Source: Pseudomonas sp. stari2 (lineage in GTDB: Bacteria > Pseudomonadota > Gammaproteobacteria > Pseudomonadales > Pseudomonadaceae). From it: a DNA stretch of 64,000 nt. Made by a program: the position numbers and the translations under genes. Where the stretch lies: NCBI RefSeq assembly GCF_040760005.1, contig NZ_CP099760.1:918501-982500 (forward strand), written 5' to 3'. This document shows positions 26,532-35,529 of the stretch, in pieces (the first letter of the stretch is position 1; each line of letters starts with the position of its first letter). The notes beneath the pieces were generated by a model. That model saw only the letters and a program-made list of their open reading frames with translations, was not told the DNA's origin and made no database searches.

Positions 26532-28124
26532 TCAGCGATTGTTGCCGCCCAGAGTACCGGTCAGGCCGCCGAGGACACTTCCCAGACCTGCGCCGACGCC
26601 AGTGCCTGAGCCACCAGTCGCGGCGCCGCCGTTCACCAGTCCGCCGACGGCGGTGACGGTATTGCCCACGGTGACGACCGTGTTGCCGACCGCGGTCACG
26701 ACGGGGTTACTGTTGGTGCCGGCGATGGTGCTACCCAGATTGCCGACCGCACCGCCAACCTGACTGGTGACGCTGGCAACCGGAGCTCCGAGACCGGTGG
26801 CACTGCCGACGTTCTGGGTCAGACCGGTGACGGCGGTGGTGACGGGAGCGATCCCGCCGCCGACGTTGGTGCCCAGGGTTGCCAGGGGTGTGGTGGGTGC
26901 AGTGATTGGTGTGCCCGAACCGCCAAGCACGGTGTTGAGCGAAGCCACGGTATTACCGGCCGATGCCAGTACGCCACCGGGTGCGCCGAGCGCGCCGTTG
27001 CCGGCCGCCAGCCCGGTGCCGACATTGGCTACCGCGCCGCCGACGGTCTGCAGCAGGCCATTGTTGCCCAGTCCGCTACCGGTGCCGGTTCCCGAGCCGG
27101 TGCCGTTGTCCACCACCCCGCCGACCTTGCCGACAGTCGTGCCGACGTTGCTCAGTGCACCGCCGACGGTGTTGGTGAGGGCATTGCCATTGCCGGCCGC
27201 GGTGACGTTGTTGCCCACGCCGTTGACGGTGCTGCCGACTTTCTGAACGATCCCGTTCAGCGGTGCACCCAGGCCGGTGGCGCTGCCGAGTTTGTCGGTG
27301 GTGCTTTCTACCATGGCGATCACTGGCACCAGGCTGTTGCCGACGTTTTTGGTCACCGATCCGAGGGGACCGGTGGTCGTAGCTGTGCTGAGGGTGTCGC
27401 CGATCATGGTGACTTTCTCACCGACACCATCGAGCAGCGGCGCGACCTTGGTGACCACGCCGCCGACTACCGGAACGCTGCCTGTGCCCGTGGCCAGTTT
27501 GCCGCTCAGATCGGACACGCCGTTGCCGACATCTTGTACCACGCCGCCGACCGCCGAGGCTGTCACACCCAGGCCATTATCGGTCGTACCCAATTTGCCG
27601 ATACCGTTAGCTACGCCGTCACCCAGAGTGGTCACGACGTTGCCGGCGGTCTTGGCTGCACTTTGCACAACGCCGCCGACCACGGGCACACCACTGAGTG
27701 AGTCACCCACCTGACCTACGCCGCTGCCGACGCCGGCAACGGTGGTGCCAACATCCTGCACCAGCGTCGAAGTGACCAAGGGCGAAGGGGTGCTCGGGTT
27801 TGTTGGATCAGTTGGATCAGTTGGGTTAGTGGGATTCGTCGGGTTGGTCGGGTTCGTCGGATTGGTGGTGCCAGTGCCCCCGGTTCCACCGGTGCCTGCT
27901 GTCCCGCCAGTGCCGGTTCCAGTGCCGGTTCCAGTGTCAGTGCCTGCCGTGCCGGTCCCGGCACCGGTGCCCGATGTTCCACCAGTGCCTGCGGTGGAAC
28001 TGTCCGGCGAGGAACTGCCGGAGCTGCTGTGATGGCCGCCACCGCCGCTGCTGCAACCGGAGAGACCGAGAGAAAGAATCAATGCCAGCGCTGTTGCCGA
28101 TTTGCACCACACTTGAGTTTTCAT
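26532..28124 (-). CDS. Repeat-rich (collagen-like) surface lipoprotein
   Basis: A 530-residue protein with signal peptide MKTQVWCKSATALALILS and lipobox GLSGCSS. Low-complexity parts follow: a Gly/Ser/His stretch, a Gly/Thr-rich stretch, and eight NPT/DPT-type tripeptides near residues 90-110. The remaining ~400 residues are degenerate V/G/N/T repeats such as TVGKVGGVVDNG and GNTVVTVGNTVTAVGG. SATGLGAP occurs twice. There is almost no aromatic or charged residue, so an elongated beta or fibrous surface protein is likely. ATG 28124 has AAGGA nine bases upstream. It is followed by a terminator and then the TpsB-like gene. It carries no recognisable TPS domain. A surface adhesin or matrix role is inferred. 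Confidence 0.75.
   Translation of the reverse strand: MKTQVWCKSATALALILSLGLSGCSSGGGGHHSSSGSSSPDSSTAGTGGTSGTGAGTGTAGTDTGTGTGTGTGGTAGTGGTGGTGTTNPTNPTNPTNPTNPTDPTDPTNPSTPSPLVTSTLVQDVGTTVAGVGSGVGQVGDSLSGVPVVGGVVQSAAKTAGNVVTTLGDGVANGIGKLGTTDNGLGVTASAVGGVVQDVGNGVSDLSGKLATGTGSVPVVGGVVTKVAPLLDGVGEKVTMIGDTLSTATTTGPLGSVTKNVGNSLVPVIAMVESTTDKLGSATGLGAPLNGIVQKVGSTVNGVGNNVTAAGNGNALTNTVGGALSNVGTTVGKVGGVVDNGTGSGTGTGSGLGNNGLLQTVGGAVANVGTGLAAGNGALGAPGGVLASAGNTVASLNTVLGGSGTPITAPTTPLATLGTNVGGGIAPVTTAVTGLTQNVGSATGLGAPVASVTSQVGGAVGNLGSTIAGTNSNPVVTAVGNTVVTVGNTVTAVGGLVNGGAATGGSGTGVGAGLGSVLGGLTGTLGGNNR
27792..27863 (-). repeat. Nine-base tandem repeat encoding NPT/DPT units
   Basis: Eight consecutive 9-base units encode NPT five times, DPT twice and NPS once, within the repeat lipoprotein gene. 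Units differ at few positions. Being a multiple of three, copy-number change would alter length without a frameshift. Confidence 0.9.
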
Positions 28125-28321
28125 GATGGTAATTCCTTGCACCTGTCACAACGTTCGTTGTCTTCGATGGCCCGCCGGTTCTGTTGCCGGCAATGCCTTC
28201 GCCCGTTGTGCCCATATCAATCGCAAGGCTGGATCCACACCATTCTCGACTTGGTATTAACGCCTTTATATAGATCGGTGAACCTGGTGCTTAACGACTA
28301 ATGCCGAGGATATAGACACGC

Positions 28322-28346
28322 AAAAAAAAGCCTTGAGAATCAAGGC
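28322..28346 (-). terminator. Intrinsic terminator downstream of the MaoC-FabG unit
   Basis: On the minus strand GCCTTGA and TCAAGGC (arms 28330-28336 and 28340-28346) with a 3-base loop are followed by eight Ts. It lies about 130 bases after the MaoC gene stop. Confidence 0.85.
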
Positions 28347-28431
28347 CTGGTGTTTGGCAAGGAAGTGGATGGCGGGAGAAAAAACTTAAGTTATATACAC
28401 ACAATTAATCATGTTTCGCGCGTGGGGATCG

Positions 28432-28452
28432 TACCCCGCCAGGAGCGGGGTA
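28432..28452. repeat. Short palindrome after the MaoC gene
   Basis: TACCCCGC (28432-28439) and GCGGGGTA (28445-28452) with loop CAGGA form an 8-bp stem. It may be a REP-like element or an RNA 3'-end structure. Confidence 0.5.
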
Positions 28453-28474
28453 GCGACTGAAGCGGTGGATCGAC

Positions 28475-29329
28475 TCAGGCAACCGGTTGCCAGTGGCCGA
28501 CCATGTGCTCCAGATCCCCGGCACCGATCAGGCGCAATTCACCGCTGGATCCCGCAGCGCTGGCGAACAGCGATACTTCGCTCGGCAGACGCACCGGCTT
28601 GCGAAAGTACACGGCAATTTCCAGATTGGCGCGTGGCAGATGATCTGCCAGCGCCGCCAACGTACGTGCCTTGTTCCACAAACCGTGGGCAATGGCCGTG
28701 GGGAAACCGAACAACTTTGCACTTGCCGCGCTCAGGTGGATAGGGTTGTAGTCGCCGGATATTTTGGCGTACTGCCGACCAATGTCTGTCGGGGCTTTCC
28801 ATTGCGCAACCTGCATCAAGGGCAGCGCAGGTTCCCACACTTGTTCGAGCGCCTCGCCCTCAAGTTTCACGCCTCGACAGAGCATCTGGCTTTCGGCCTC
28901 CCACAACGGGCCGAGTTGATCGTCGAGGGTGGTCAGCAGATCGAAGGTCGCGCCTTTCGGATGCGGTTGCAGGTTGTGCACCCGAACGCTGATCTGCGCC
29001 CGACTGATGCCGCCCATTGGCCGCAGAATGCGGATGCGGTTGCTCAGGTGAATCAGCCCCAACAGCGGGAATGGAAAGTCTTTGGCCGTGAGCAATTGCA
29101 TCTGCAACGCAAACGCCAGGACGTGTGGATACGTCGGCGGCAGCAGACCGTCATCGGCAAAACCGCAGACCTTGCGATAAGCCGCCAGACGCTTGCCGTC
29201 GATGTCGACCGCGCAGCGCAAGCCGCTGTCGGGCAAACGGGTGCCAGTGATTTTGCGCCGGGTCGCAGCCCGGGCATACAGCCCCGGCAGACTTGGTTCG
29301 CGGTGCAGCGTATGCCATTCGATGCTCAT
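28475..29329 (-). CDS. MaoC-family (R)-3-hydroxyacyl dehydratase, HtdX-like
   Basis: A 284-residue hot-dog-fold enzyme expected to dehydrate (3R)-hydroxyacyl-CoA/ACP to the trans-2-enoyl form. The C-terminal hydratase motif is YAKISGDYNPIHLS with catalytic Asp and His, followed by FGFPTAIAHGLW. The N-terminal half is a second degenerate hot-dog. The start MSIEWHTL at 29329 lies two bases after the FabG-like gene stop. With that reductase and the divergent thiolase it forms a set equivalent to mycobacterial HtdX-FabG4-FadA2. Confidence 0.85.
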   Translation of the reverse strand: MSIEWHTLHREPSLPGLYARAATRRKITGTRLPDSGLRCAVDIDGKRLAAYRKVCGFADDGLLPPTYPHVLAFALQMQLLTAKDFPFPLLGLIHLSNRIRILRPMGGISRAQISVRVHNLQPHPKGATFDLLTTLDDQLGPLWEAESQMLCRGVKLEGEALEQVWEPALPLMQVAQWKAPTDIGRQYAKISGDYNPIHLSAASAKLFGFPTAIAHGLWNKARTLAALADHLPRANLEIAVYFRKPVRLPSEVSLFASAAGSSGELRLIGAGDLEHMVGHWQPVA

Positions 29330-29331
29330 GC

Positions 29332-30684
29332 CTAAGCCCCCAGAACGCTTTGTCCACAGACCCGCAGCGCCTGCCCGGTGAACGCGCCGGTGCCCGGTTG
29401 TGCGAGCCATGCCACTGCTTCGGCGACATCTTGCGGCAGACCGCCCTGGCCCAGCGAACTCATGCGTCGCCCGGCCTCACGCAGACCAAAAGGAATGTGC
29501 GCGGTCATCTGGGTCTCGATAAACCCCGGCGCCACGGCGTTGATGCTGATGCCGCGTTCCAGCAGGGTCGGCGCCCAGGCCTGGGCCAGCCCGATCAGCC
29601 CGGCCTTGCTCGCCGCGTAATTGGTCTGCCCGCGATTGCCGGCGATGCCGCTGATCGAGGCCAGCAGAATCACCCGCGCGTTATCGCGCAGGGTGCCGCT
29701 GTCGAGCAGGGCCTTGGTCAGCACTTGCGGTGCGTTGAGATTGACCGCGAGCACCGCGTCCCAGAACTCGGGCGTCATGTTGGCCAGGGTCTTGTCGCGG
29801 GTGATGCCGGCGTTGTGCACCAGAATGTCGAGGCCGTCCGGCAACTGTTCGATCAGTTGCGCGGCGGCGTCTTCCGCGCAGATGTCGAGGGTGATGGCGC
29901 GCCCACCGAGGCGCGCGGCCAAGGCTTCCAGATCGGTCTTGGCTGGCGGTACGTCGAGCAGAATCACCTCGGCGCCGTCACGGGCCAGGGTTTCGGCGAT
30001 GGAGGCGCCGATGCCGCGAGCCGCGCCGGTGACCAGCGCCTTTCGCCCGGCCAGCGGGCGTGTCCAGTCGGTTACCGGTGTGGCGCAAGGGTTCAGGCGA
30101 ATCACTTGCCCGGAGACAAATGCGCTTTTCGGCGAGAGGAAAAACCGCAGCGGCCCCTCGAGCTGATCCTCGGCGCCTTCGCCCACGTAAATCAATTGCA
30201 GTGTGCCGCCGCTGCGCAGCTCCTTGGCCAGCGAACGGGAGAAACCTTCAAGTGCGCGCTGTGCACTGGCGGCGAACGGTTCGCGCAGGGTTTCCGGGGC
30301 GCGGCCAAGGATCACCAGGTGCGCGCTGCTGTCGAGGTTTTTCATCAATGGCTGGAAAAACTCGCGTAGTTGCTTGAGCTGGTCGGTGTGCTGCAAATCG
30401 CTGGCGTCGAACACCACGGCCTTGAGTTTCGGGCCATGGCCGGGAATCCATTGGGTGGCGGCCGCAGGCTGATCGCCGTAGCGATAAATGGCATCGGTCA
30501 GTCGGTTGGCAAAGGCGCTGACCCGTTCGGCCAGCGCCCCGCCGCCGATCAGCAGCGCGCCCTCCACCGGCCGCAGGCGCCCGGCCTGCCAGCGTTCCAG
30601 CCGCACCGGCGACGGCAGGCCCAAAGCCCCGACCAGACGGTGGCCGATGGACGAGTTTGCGAAGTCGATATAGCGGTCAGACAT
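29332..30684 (-). CDS. Long 3-oxoacyl reductase, FabG4-type SDR
   Basis: A 450-residue NAD(P)H-dependent 3-oxoacyl-(ACP/CoA) reductase. The last ~245 residues are a complete short-chain dehydrogenase: cofactor site KALVTGAARGIGASIAETLA, NNAG-equivalent LVHNAGITRD, active-site Ser in LLASISGIAGN and YxxxK in TNYAASKAG. The first ~200 residues are a flavodoxin-like extension found in high-molecular-weight FabG (FabG4). It is the first gene of the pair with the MaoC dehydratase and is divergent from the thiolase with 177 bases between them. Confidence 0.92.
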   Translation of the reverse strand: MSDRYIDFANSSIGHRLVGALGLPSPVRLERWQAGRLRPVEGALLIGGGALAERVSAFANRLTDAIYRYGDQPAAATQWIPGHGPKLKAVVFDASDLQHTDQLKQLREFFQPLMKNLDSSAHLVILGRAPETLREPFAASAQRALEGFSRSLAKELRSGGTLQLIYVGEGAEDQLEGPLRFFLSPKSAFVSGQVIRLNPCATPVTDWTRPLAGRKALVTGAARGIGASIAETLARDGAEVILLDVPPAKTDLEALAARLGGRAITLDICAEDAAAQLIEQLPDGLDILVHNAGITRDKTLANMTPEFWDAVLAVNLNAPQVLTKALLDSGTLRDNARVILLASISGIAGNRGQTNYAASKAGLIGLAQAWAPTLLERGISINAVAPGFIETQMTAHIPFGLREAGRRMSSLGQGGLPQDVAEAVAWLAQPGTGAFTGQALRVCGQSVLGA

Positions 30685-30861
30685 GGAACGCTCTCCAGAA
30701 GATGGGGTTCAAAGTGTGGACTGCGAAGGGCAATCAATCGTTCGATCCACGCAATAAGGCCTACGCTAGAACAGCAGAGTAGTTTGCCCCCGGTGTTTTT
30801 GGGGCCCGACGGGATTTTCAGTGCCCGATTTTCAGACTGGATATTTCACAAGGAGCTTTTC

Positions 30862-32139
30862 ATGAGTCAGCTGCGCCGCGTCGCGATCATTGGTGGCAAC
30901 CGTATTCCGTTCGCCCGTTCCAACGGGCCGTATGCCACCGCGAGCAATCAGGTGATGCTCACCGCTGCCTTGGAAGGCCTGATCGAACGCTACAACCTGC
31001 ACGGCCAGCGCATGGGTGAAGTGGTCGCGGGGGCGGTGCTGAAATTGTCACGGGATATGAACCTGACCCGCGAATGCGTGCTCGGCTCGCGTCTGTCACC
31101 GGCGACTCCGGCCTATGACATCCAGCAGGCCTGCGGCACCGGTCTGGAAGCCGCGTTGCTGGTGGCGAACAAGATCGCCCTCGGGCAGATCGATTGCGGC
31201 ATTGCCGGCGGTGTCGACACTACGTCGGACGCGCCGATCAGCGTCAGCGAAGGCCTGCGCAAAATCCTCCTGCAAGCCAACCGCGCCAAGACCACCGGCG
31301 ACAAGCTCAAGACCTTCCTGCAACTGCGTCCGAAACACCTGATCCCCGAATTCCCGCGCAACGGCGAACCGCGCACCGGCCTGTCGATGGGCCAGCACTG
31401 TGAACTGATGGCACAGACCTGGAACATTCCTCGCGAAGAGCAGGATCAACTGGCCCTCGAAAGTCACCACAAACTGGCGGCGTCCTACAGCGAAGGCTGG
31501 CACAACGACCTGATGACGCCGTTCCTCGGCCTGACCCGCGACAACAACCTGCGCCCGGACCTGACCCTGGAAAAACTCGCGACCCTGAAACCGGCCTTCG
31601 AGAAAAGCGCCAAGGGCACGCTGACCGCCGGCAACTCCACGCCACTGACCGATGGCGCGTCGGTAGTGTTGCTGGGCAGCGAAGAGTGGGCGAAAGAGCG
31701 TGGTTTGCCGATCCTCGCGTATCTGCGCGACGGTGAAGCGGCGGCGGTGGATTTCGTCAACGGGGCCGAAGGGCTGCTGATGGCCCCGGTGTACGCGGTG
31801 CCGCGCTTGCTGGCGCGCAATGGTCTGACCTTGCAGGATTTCGACTACTACGAAATCCACGAGGCATTTGCCGCTCAGGTGTTGTGCACGCTCAAGGCCT
31901 GGGAAGATCCGGAGTACTGCAAATCCCGACTCGGGCTTGATGCGCCGTTGGGTTCGATTGATCGCAGCCGCTTGAACGTCAAGGGCAGCTCGCTGGCGGC
32001 GGGGCACCCGTTTGCCGCGACGGGCGGGCGGATCGTTGCCAATCTGGCGAAGTTGCTGGATGCGGCGGGGCAGGGGCGGGGGTTGATTTCGATTTGTGCG
32101 GCTGGCGGACAGGGTGTGACAGCGATCATCGAGCGCTGA
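30862..32139 (+). CDS. Acetyl-CoA C-acetyltransferase (thiolase)
   Basis: A 425-residue thiolase that condenses or cleaves acyl-CoA units. The nucleophilic cysteine is in IQQACGTGLEAALL, the His loop in GSSLAAGHPFAATGG, and the second catalytic cysteine in SICAAGGQG. AAGGAG precedes the ATG at 30862. It is divergent from the FabG4-like and MaoC-like genes, which gives thiolase, reductase and dehydratase in one locus and suggests a short acyl-chain elongation or degradation pathway. Confidence 0.93.
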   Translation: MSQLRRVAIIGGNRIPFARSNGPYATASNQVMLTAALEGLIERYNLHGQRMGEVVAGAVLKLSRDMNLTRECVLGSRLSPATPAYDIQQACGTGLEAALLVANKIALGQIDCGIAGGVDTTSDAPISVSEGLRKILLQANRAKTTGDKLKTFLQLRPKHLIPEFPRNGEPRTGLSMGQHCELMAQTWNIPREEQDQLALESHHKLAASYSEGWHNDLMTPFLGLTRDNNLRPDLTLEKLATLKPAFEKSAKGTLTAGNSTPLTDGASVVLLGSEEWAKERGLPILAYLRDGEAAAVDFVNGAEGLLMAPVYAVPRLLARNGLTLQDFDYYEIHEAFAAQVLCTLKAWEDPEYCKSRLGLDAPLGSIDRSRLNVKGSSLAAGHPFAATGGRIVANLAKLLDAAGQGRGLISICAAGGQGVTAIIER

Positions 32140-32150
32140 AAGAACAAGAC

Positions 32151-32174
32151 GCCCCTCCCCAAAAGGAGAGGGGC
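32151..32174. terminator. Possible hairpin between thiolase and chemoreceptor genes
   Basis: GCCCCTC (32151-32157) and GAGGGGC (32168-32174) form a 7-bp stem between convergent genes. The T run is absent, so the assignment is weak. Confidence 0.45.
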
Positions 32175-32187
32175 CTCCAAAGGTTAT

Positions 32188-34134
32188 TCAGGTACGGAAC
32201 CTGCGCACTAACCCATCCAGCTCATTCGACAACCCCGCCAGACTCTGCGAATCCAGCCGCGCCGAATTCGCCAGCTCCGCCACCAGCTGCGCATCACCAT
32301 GAATCTGGCTGATATGCCGATTGATGTCCTCGGCCACCTGATGCTGCTCTTCCGCCGCAGTCGCGATCTGAGTGTTCATGTCACGAATCACATCCACCGA
32401 CTCACGGATCTGCCCAAAGCTCTCCCGCGCCTCACCAATCCGTGCCACCGATTGCTGCGACACATCAAGACTGGCACGCATCTGCTGGGTCACCGCGCTG
32501 GTGCGCTTCGCCAGATTGCCCAGCAGCCCGTCGATTTCCGCCGTCGAATCCGCCGTGCGCTTGGCCAATGCGCGAACCTCATCGGCGACCACCGCAAATC
32601 CACGCCCCTGTTCACCGGCCCGCGCTGCTTCGATAGCCGCGTTGAGCGCCAGCAGGTTGGTCTGTTCGGCGATGGAGCGGATGGTGCCGAGGATCGACTG
32701 GATGTCGTTGCTGTCGCGTTCCAGTTGCTGCATCGACTGCGCCGATTGCTCCAGTTCCTGGCTCAGTTGGTCGACACTGTGCACCGCCGCATCGATCTGC
32801 TGCTGACCTTCGCGGGCCTGGCGCTGGCCGCTGTCGGCCGACTCGGCTGCCTGGCTACACGAGCGGGCGACTTCGTTGGCGGTGGCGACCATTTCGTGGA
32901 ACGCGGTCGAGACCATATCCACCGCTTCGCGCTGGCGTCCGGCGGCTTCGGCCATGTCGCCGGAGACCCGGGTCGAGCTCTGCGAAGTGGCGAGGATTTT
33001 TCCGGCCGCGCCGCCGATGTGTTGGATCAGGCTGCGGATCGCGGTGAGGAACTGGTTGAACCAGTTGGCCAGTTGCGCGGTTTCGTCGCTGCCACGGATG
33101 TCGAGGCTCTTGGTCAGGTCGCCTTCGCCCTGGGCGATACCTTCCAGACCGCTGGCCACGCTGCGGATCGGCCTTACGATCAGGCTGGCGAAACTGGCGC
33201 CGACGACGGCGAAAAATGCTGCCAGCACGGCCGCGATGATCGCGATCAGCCAGGTCAGTTGAGTGGCGGAACTCATCACTTCGTTCTGTTTGATCAGGCC
33301 GATGAAGGTCCAGCCCAATTGCTCCGACGGCCAGACGTTGGCCATGTAGCGTTCGCCGTTGAGCTTGACTTCCACCAGGCCTTTGCCGGCCTTGGCCAGT
33401 TGTGCGTAACCGTCGCCGAGGCTGTCGAGCTTCTTGAAGTTGTGCTCCGGTTGCTTCGGATCGACCAGCACCGTGCCGGTGTTTTCCATCAGCATCAGGT
33501 AACCGCTTTCACCGAGCTTGATCTGTTTGACGATCTCGGTCAGTTGCTTGAGCGACACGTCAATGTTGACCACGCCACCCTGGGCGCCCAACTGGTTGGC
33601 CACTGCGCGCACGGTGCTGACCAGTACCGCGTCATCGCCGGCCCAATAATAGGCTTCGGTGCGCAGGGTCTTGCCCGGGTTGGCCATGGCGGTCTTGTAC
33701 CACGGGCGGGTACGCGGGTCGTAGTTGGCCATTTTCGGGTCGCCCGGCCAGAAGGCGTAGCCGCCGCTGCTCAGGCCATAGGAAACATAGGAGTAGGCCG
33801 GGTGAGATTTCGCCAGCCCTTCGAACAGGGCAAACAGTTGCTTGTCGATTTCTCCGTCGGAGGTATCGGCGGCGTTCGCGCTCATGCGGCTGCGTACGGT
33901 GCCGTCGGCGTTTTTGACCAGGGGCTGCGCCGCCAGGTAATCGACGTTCTGGCTGATGCCGTCGAAAAACAGCTGCATGGCGTTGCTGACCTGTCGGATC
34001 TCGCGTCCGCTGCTGTCGACAAAGCCTTCCCGGGCATCGCTGCGCAGGTTCAGTACCACCAGCGTGGCGACCAGTACCACGGGCAAGCAGGCGATGATTG
34101 CAAACGCCCAGGTCAACTTCTGTTTGATGTTCAT
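32188..34134 (-). CDS. Methyl-accepting chemotaxis protein with dCache sensor, Pct-like
   Basis: A 648-residue transmembrane chemoreceptor. There is a TM helix at residues ~8-30, a periplasmic dCache domain to about residue 275, a second helix ([20 protein letters not shown]), HAMP, then the signalling domain with the hairpin [20 protein letters not shown]. The amino-acid-binding signature is partly kept: Y138, R143, W145, Y146 (YDPRTRPWY), Y162 and D192. The position of the second aspartate appears to be W164 (YYWAG). The ATG at 34134 is preceded by GGAG. Ligand specificity may therefore differ from PctA-type receptors. Confidence 0.92.
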   Translation of the reverse strand: MNIKQKLTWAFAIIACLPVVLVATLVVLNLRSDAREGFVDSSGREIRQVSNAMQLFFDGISQNVDYLAAQPLVKNADGTVRSRMSANAADTSDGEIDKQLFALFEGLAKSHPAYSYVSYGLSSGGYAFWPGDPKMANYDPRTRPWYKTAMANPGKTLRTEAYYWAGDDAVLVSTVRAVANQLGAQGGVVNIDVSLKQLTEIVKQIKLGESGYLMLMENTGTVLVDPKQPEHNFKKLDSLGDGYAQLAKAGKGLVEVKLNGERYMANVWPSEQLGWTFIGLIKQNEVMSSATQLTWLIAIIAAVLAAFFAVVGASFASLIVRPIRSVASGLEGIAQGEGDLTKSLDIRGSDETAQLANWFNQFLTAIRSLIQHIGGAAGKILATSQSSTRVSGDMAEAAGRQREAVDMVSTAFHEMVATANEVARSCSQAAESADSGQRQAREGQQQIDAAVHSVDQLSQELEQSAQSMQQLERDSNDIQSILGTIRSIAEQTNLLALNAAIEAARAGEQGRGFAVVADEVRALAKRTADSTAEIDGLLGNLAKRTSAVTQQMRASLDVSQQSVARIGEARESFGQIRESVDVIRDMNTQIATAAEEQHQVAEDINRHISQIHGDAQLVAELANSARLDSQSLAGLSNELDGLVRRFRT

Positions 34135-34576
34135 CCGCGCTCCAGATTTTCTTGTAGGCCCACGCAGTGCAGATGACTCGCGGTTTATTGGCAGCCGAAA
34201 AACGTATTTCTCACCCGTTTCCTTGAGTGCGACATCGAAGATTTTTTTGAAACGATTGTCGGACAAATTCCTCTGCCTCAAATGAATTCGGCCGCGCGTG
34301 AGGGAAATTGAGGCTGCAAAAGAAAATTATTGTGAGCGGTGTTCGGCGGGATGTCAGATTCTGTCGCAAATGCCCTCAAGTCCTGTCGCCAACAACTCCG
34401 ACAGCCTCGGCTATGATTCGCAGCAGTCGATAAAGAGGCGGATCGGCCCGGTTTATCCGGCACAGTGTGTGCATCCACAGGTTCACAGGTCGGCAACCCC
34501 TCCCCGTGATGCGAGGATTGCCGTATAACGAGTGACATTCGCGTGTTTGGTAATAAAGGACCCACAATAAAAGCTG
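34135..34576. other. Divergent intergenic region between chemoreceptor and RIO kinase
   Basis: A 442-base AT-richer region that must hold both promoters. A TATAAC hexamer (34524-34529) and TAATAA (34551-34556) lie shortly before the kinase gene, but no convincing minus-35 partner is seen. No terminator, repeat or small gene was recognised. Confidence 0.5.
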
Positions 34577-35473
34577 ATGAAGACTCCAAAACGCATTGAA
34601 CCCCTGATCGAGGACGGTCTGGTCGACGAAGTGCTGCGTCCACTCATGAGTGGCAAAGAAGCAGCTGTTTATGTGGTGCGCTGCGGCAATCAGTTACGTT
34701 GCGCAAAGGTCTACAAGGAGGCGAACAAACGCAGTTTCCGCCAGGCGGCCGAGTATCAGGAAGGCCGCAAGGTTCGTAACAGCCGACAGGCCCGGGCGAT
34801 GGCCAAGGGTTCCAAGTTCGGGCGCAAGGAAGCCGAAGACGCCTGGCAGAACGCCGAAGTCGCGGCGCTGTTCCGCCTGGCCAACGCCGGTGTGCGGGTG
34901 CCCAAGCCGTACGATTTCCTCGAAGGCGTGCTGCTGATGGAACTGGTGGCCGACGAATACGGCGATGCCGCACCGCGTCTGAACGACGTGGTGCTGGAGC
35001 CGGATCAGGCCCGCGAATATCACGCGTTCCTGATTTCGCAGATCGTGCTGATGTTGTGTACCGGTCTGGTGCACGGTGACCTCTCGGAGTTCAACGTGCT
35101 GCTGACGCCGACAGGGCCGGTCATCATCGACCTGCCGCAAGCGGTGGACGCCGCCGGCAACAACCACGCGTTCAGCATGCTCGAACGTGACGTCGGCAAC
35201 ATGGCGTCGTATTTCGGTCGCTTCGCCCCGGAGTTGAAGAAGACCCGATACGCCAAGGAAATGTGGGCGTTATACGAAGCGGGTACGTTGCACCCGGCCA
35301 GCGTGCTGACCGGCGAGTTCGACGATCCCGAGGACCTGGCCGATGTCGGCGGAGTGCTGCGCGAGATCGAAGCGGCGCGTCTGGATGAGGAGCGCAAGCA
35401 AGCCATCCGCGCGGCGGACGACGAGCCCAAGGGCAAGTCCGACGAACCGCCTCCGCCACCGTGGATGCAGTGA
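34577..35473 (+). CDS. RIO-type serine protein kinase
   Basis: A 298-residue atypical protein kinase of the RIO1/RIO superfamily. It has the altered P-loop SGKEAAVYVV near residue 25, the catalytic loop VHGDLSEFNVLL, and the metal-binding IIDLPQAVD. The N-terminus MKTPKRIEPLIEDG is the usual bacterial form. The tail is charged and ends in proline run PPPPPWMQ. Substrate is not known; archaeal and eukaryotic members act in ribosome maturation. A strong terminator follows. Confidence 0.9.
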   Translation: MKTPKRIEPLIEDGLVDEVLRPLMSGKEAAVYVVRCGNQLRCAKVYKEANKRSFRQAAEYQEGRKVRNSRQARAMAKGSKFGRKEAEDAWQNAEVAALFRLANAGVRVPKPYDFLEGVLLMELVADEYGDAAPRLNDVVLEPDQAREYHAFLISQIVLMLCTGLVHGDLSEFNVLLTPTGPVIIDLPQAVDAAGNNHAFSMLERDVGNMASYFGRFAPELKKTRYAKEMWALYEAGTLHPASVLTGEFDDPEDLADVGGVLREIEAARLDEERKQAIRAADDEPKGKSDEPPPPPWMQ

Positions 35474-35486
35474 GCATCTGAAAAGG

Positions 35487-35510
35487 AAAACCCGGCTTCG
35501 GCCGGGTTTT
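35487..35510 (+). terminator. Intrinsic terminator after RIO kinase
   Basis: CCCGGC (35491-35496) and GCCGGG (35501-35506) around a TTCG tetraloop, flanked by AAAA and TTTT, so it can act on both strands. Confidence 0.92.
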
Positions 35511-35529
35511 ACACATTCAAGGATTGATT

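Larger units (their letters stand above)
28125..28474. other. Intergenic region with terminator and palindrome
   Basis: About 350 bases without a gene, between the start of the repeat lipoprotein (minus strand) and the end of the MaoC gene (minus strand). It should contain the lipoprotein promoter; the central part (28250-28400) is AT-rich. An intrinsic terminator at 28322-28346 and a short palindrome at 28432-28452 are seen; nothing else was found. Confidence 0.6.

Noticed and set aside
26767..27714. Plus-strand proline/threonine-rich frames opposite the repeat lipoprotein
   Set aside because: They are complements of Gly/Val/Thr repeats. The minus-strand frame has a signal peptide, lipobox and ribosome site, while these do not.
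32299..34176. Long open frame on the plus strand opposite the chemoreceptor
   Set aside because: Antisense shadow of a gene with complete dCache, HAMP and signalling domains; the composition (runs of D, G, Q, H, R) is typical of a non-coding frame.
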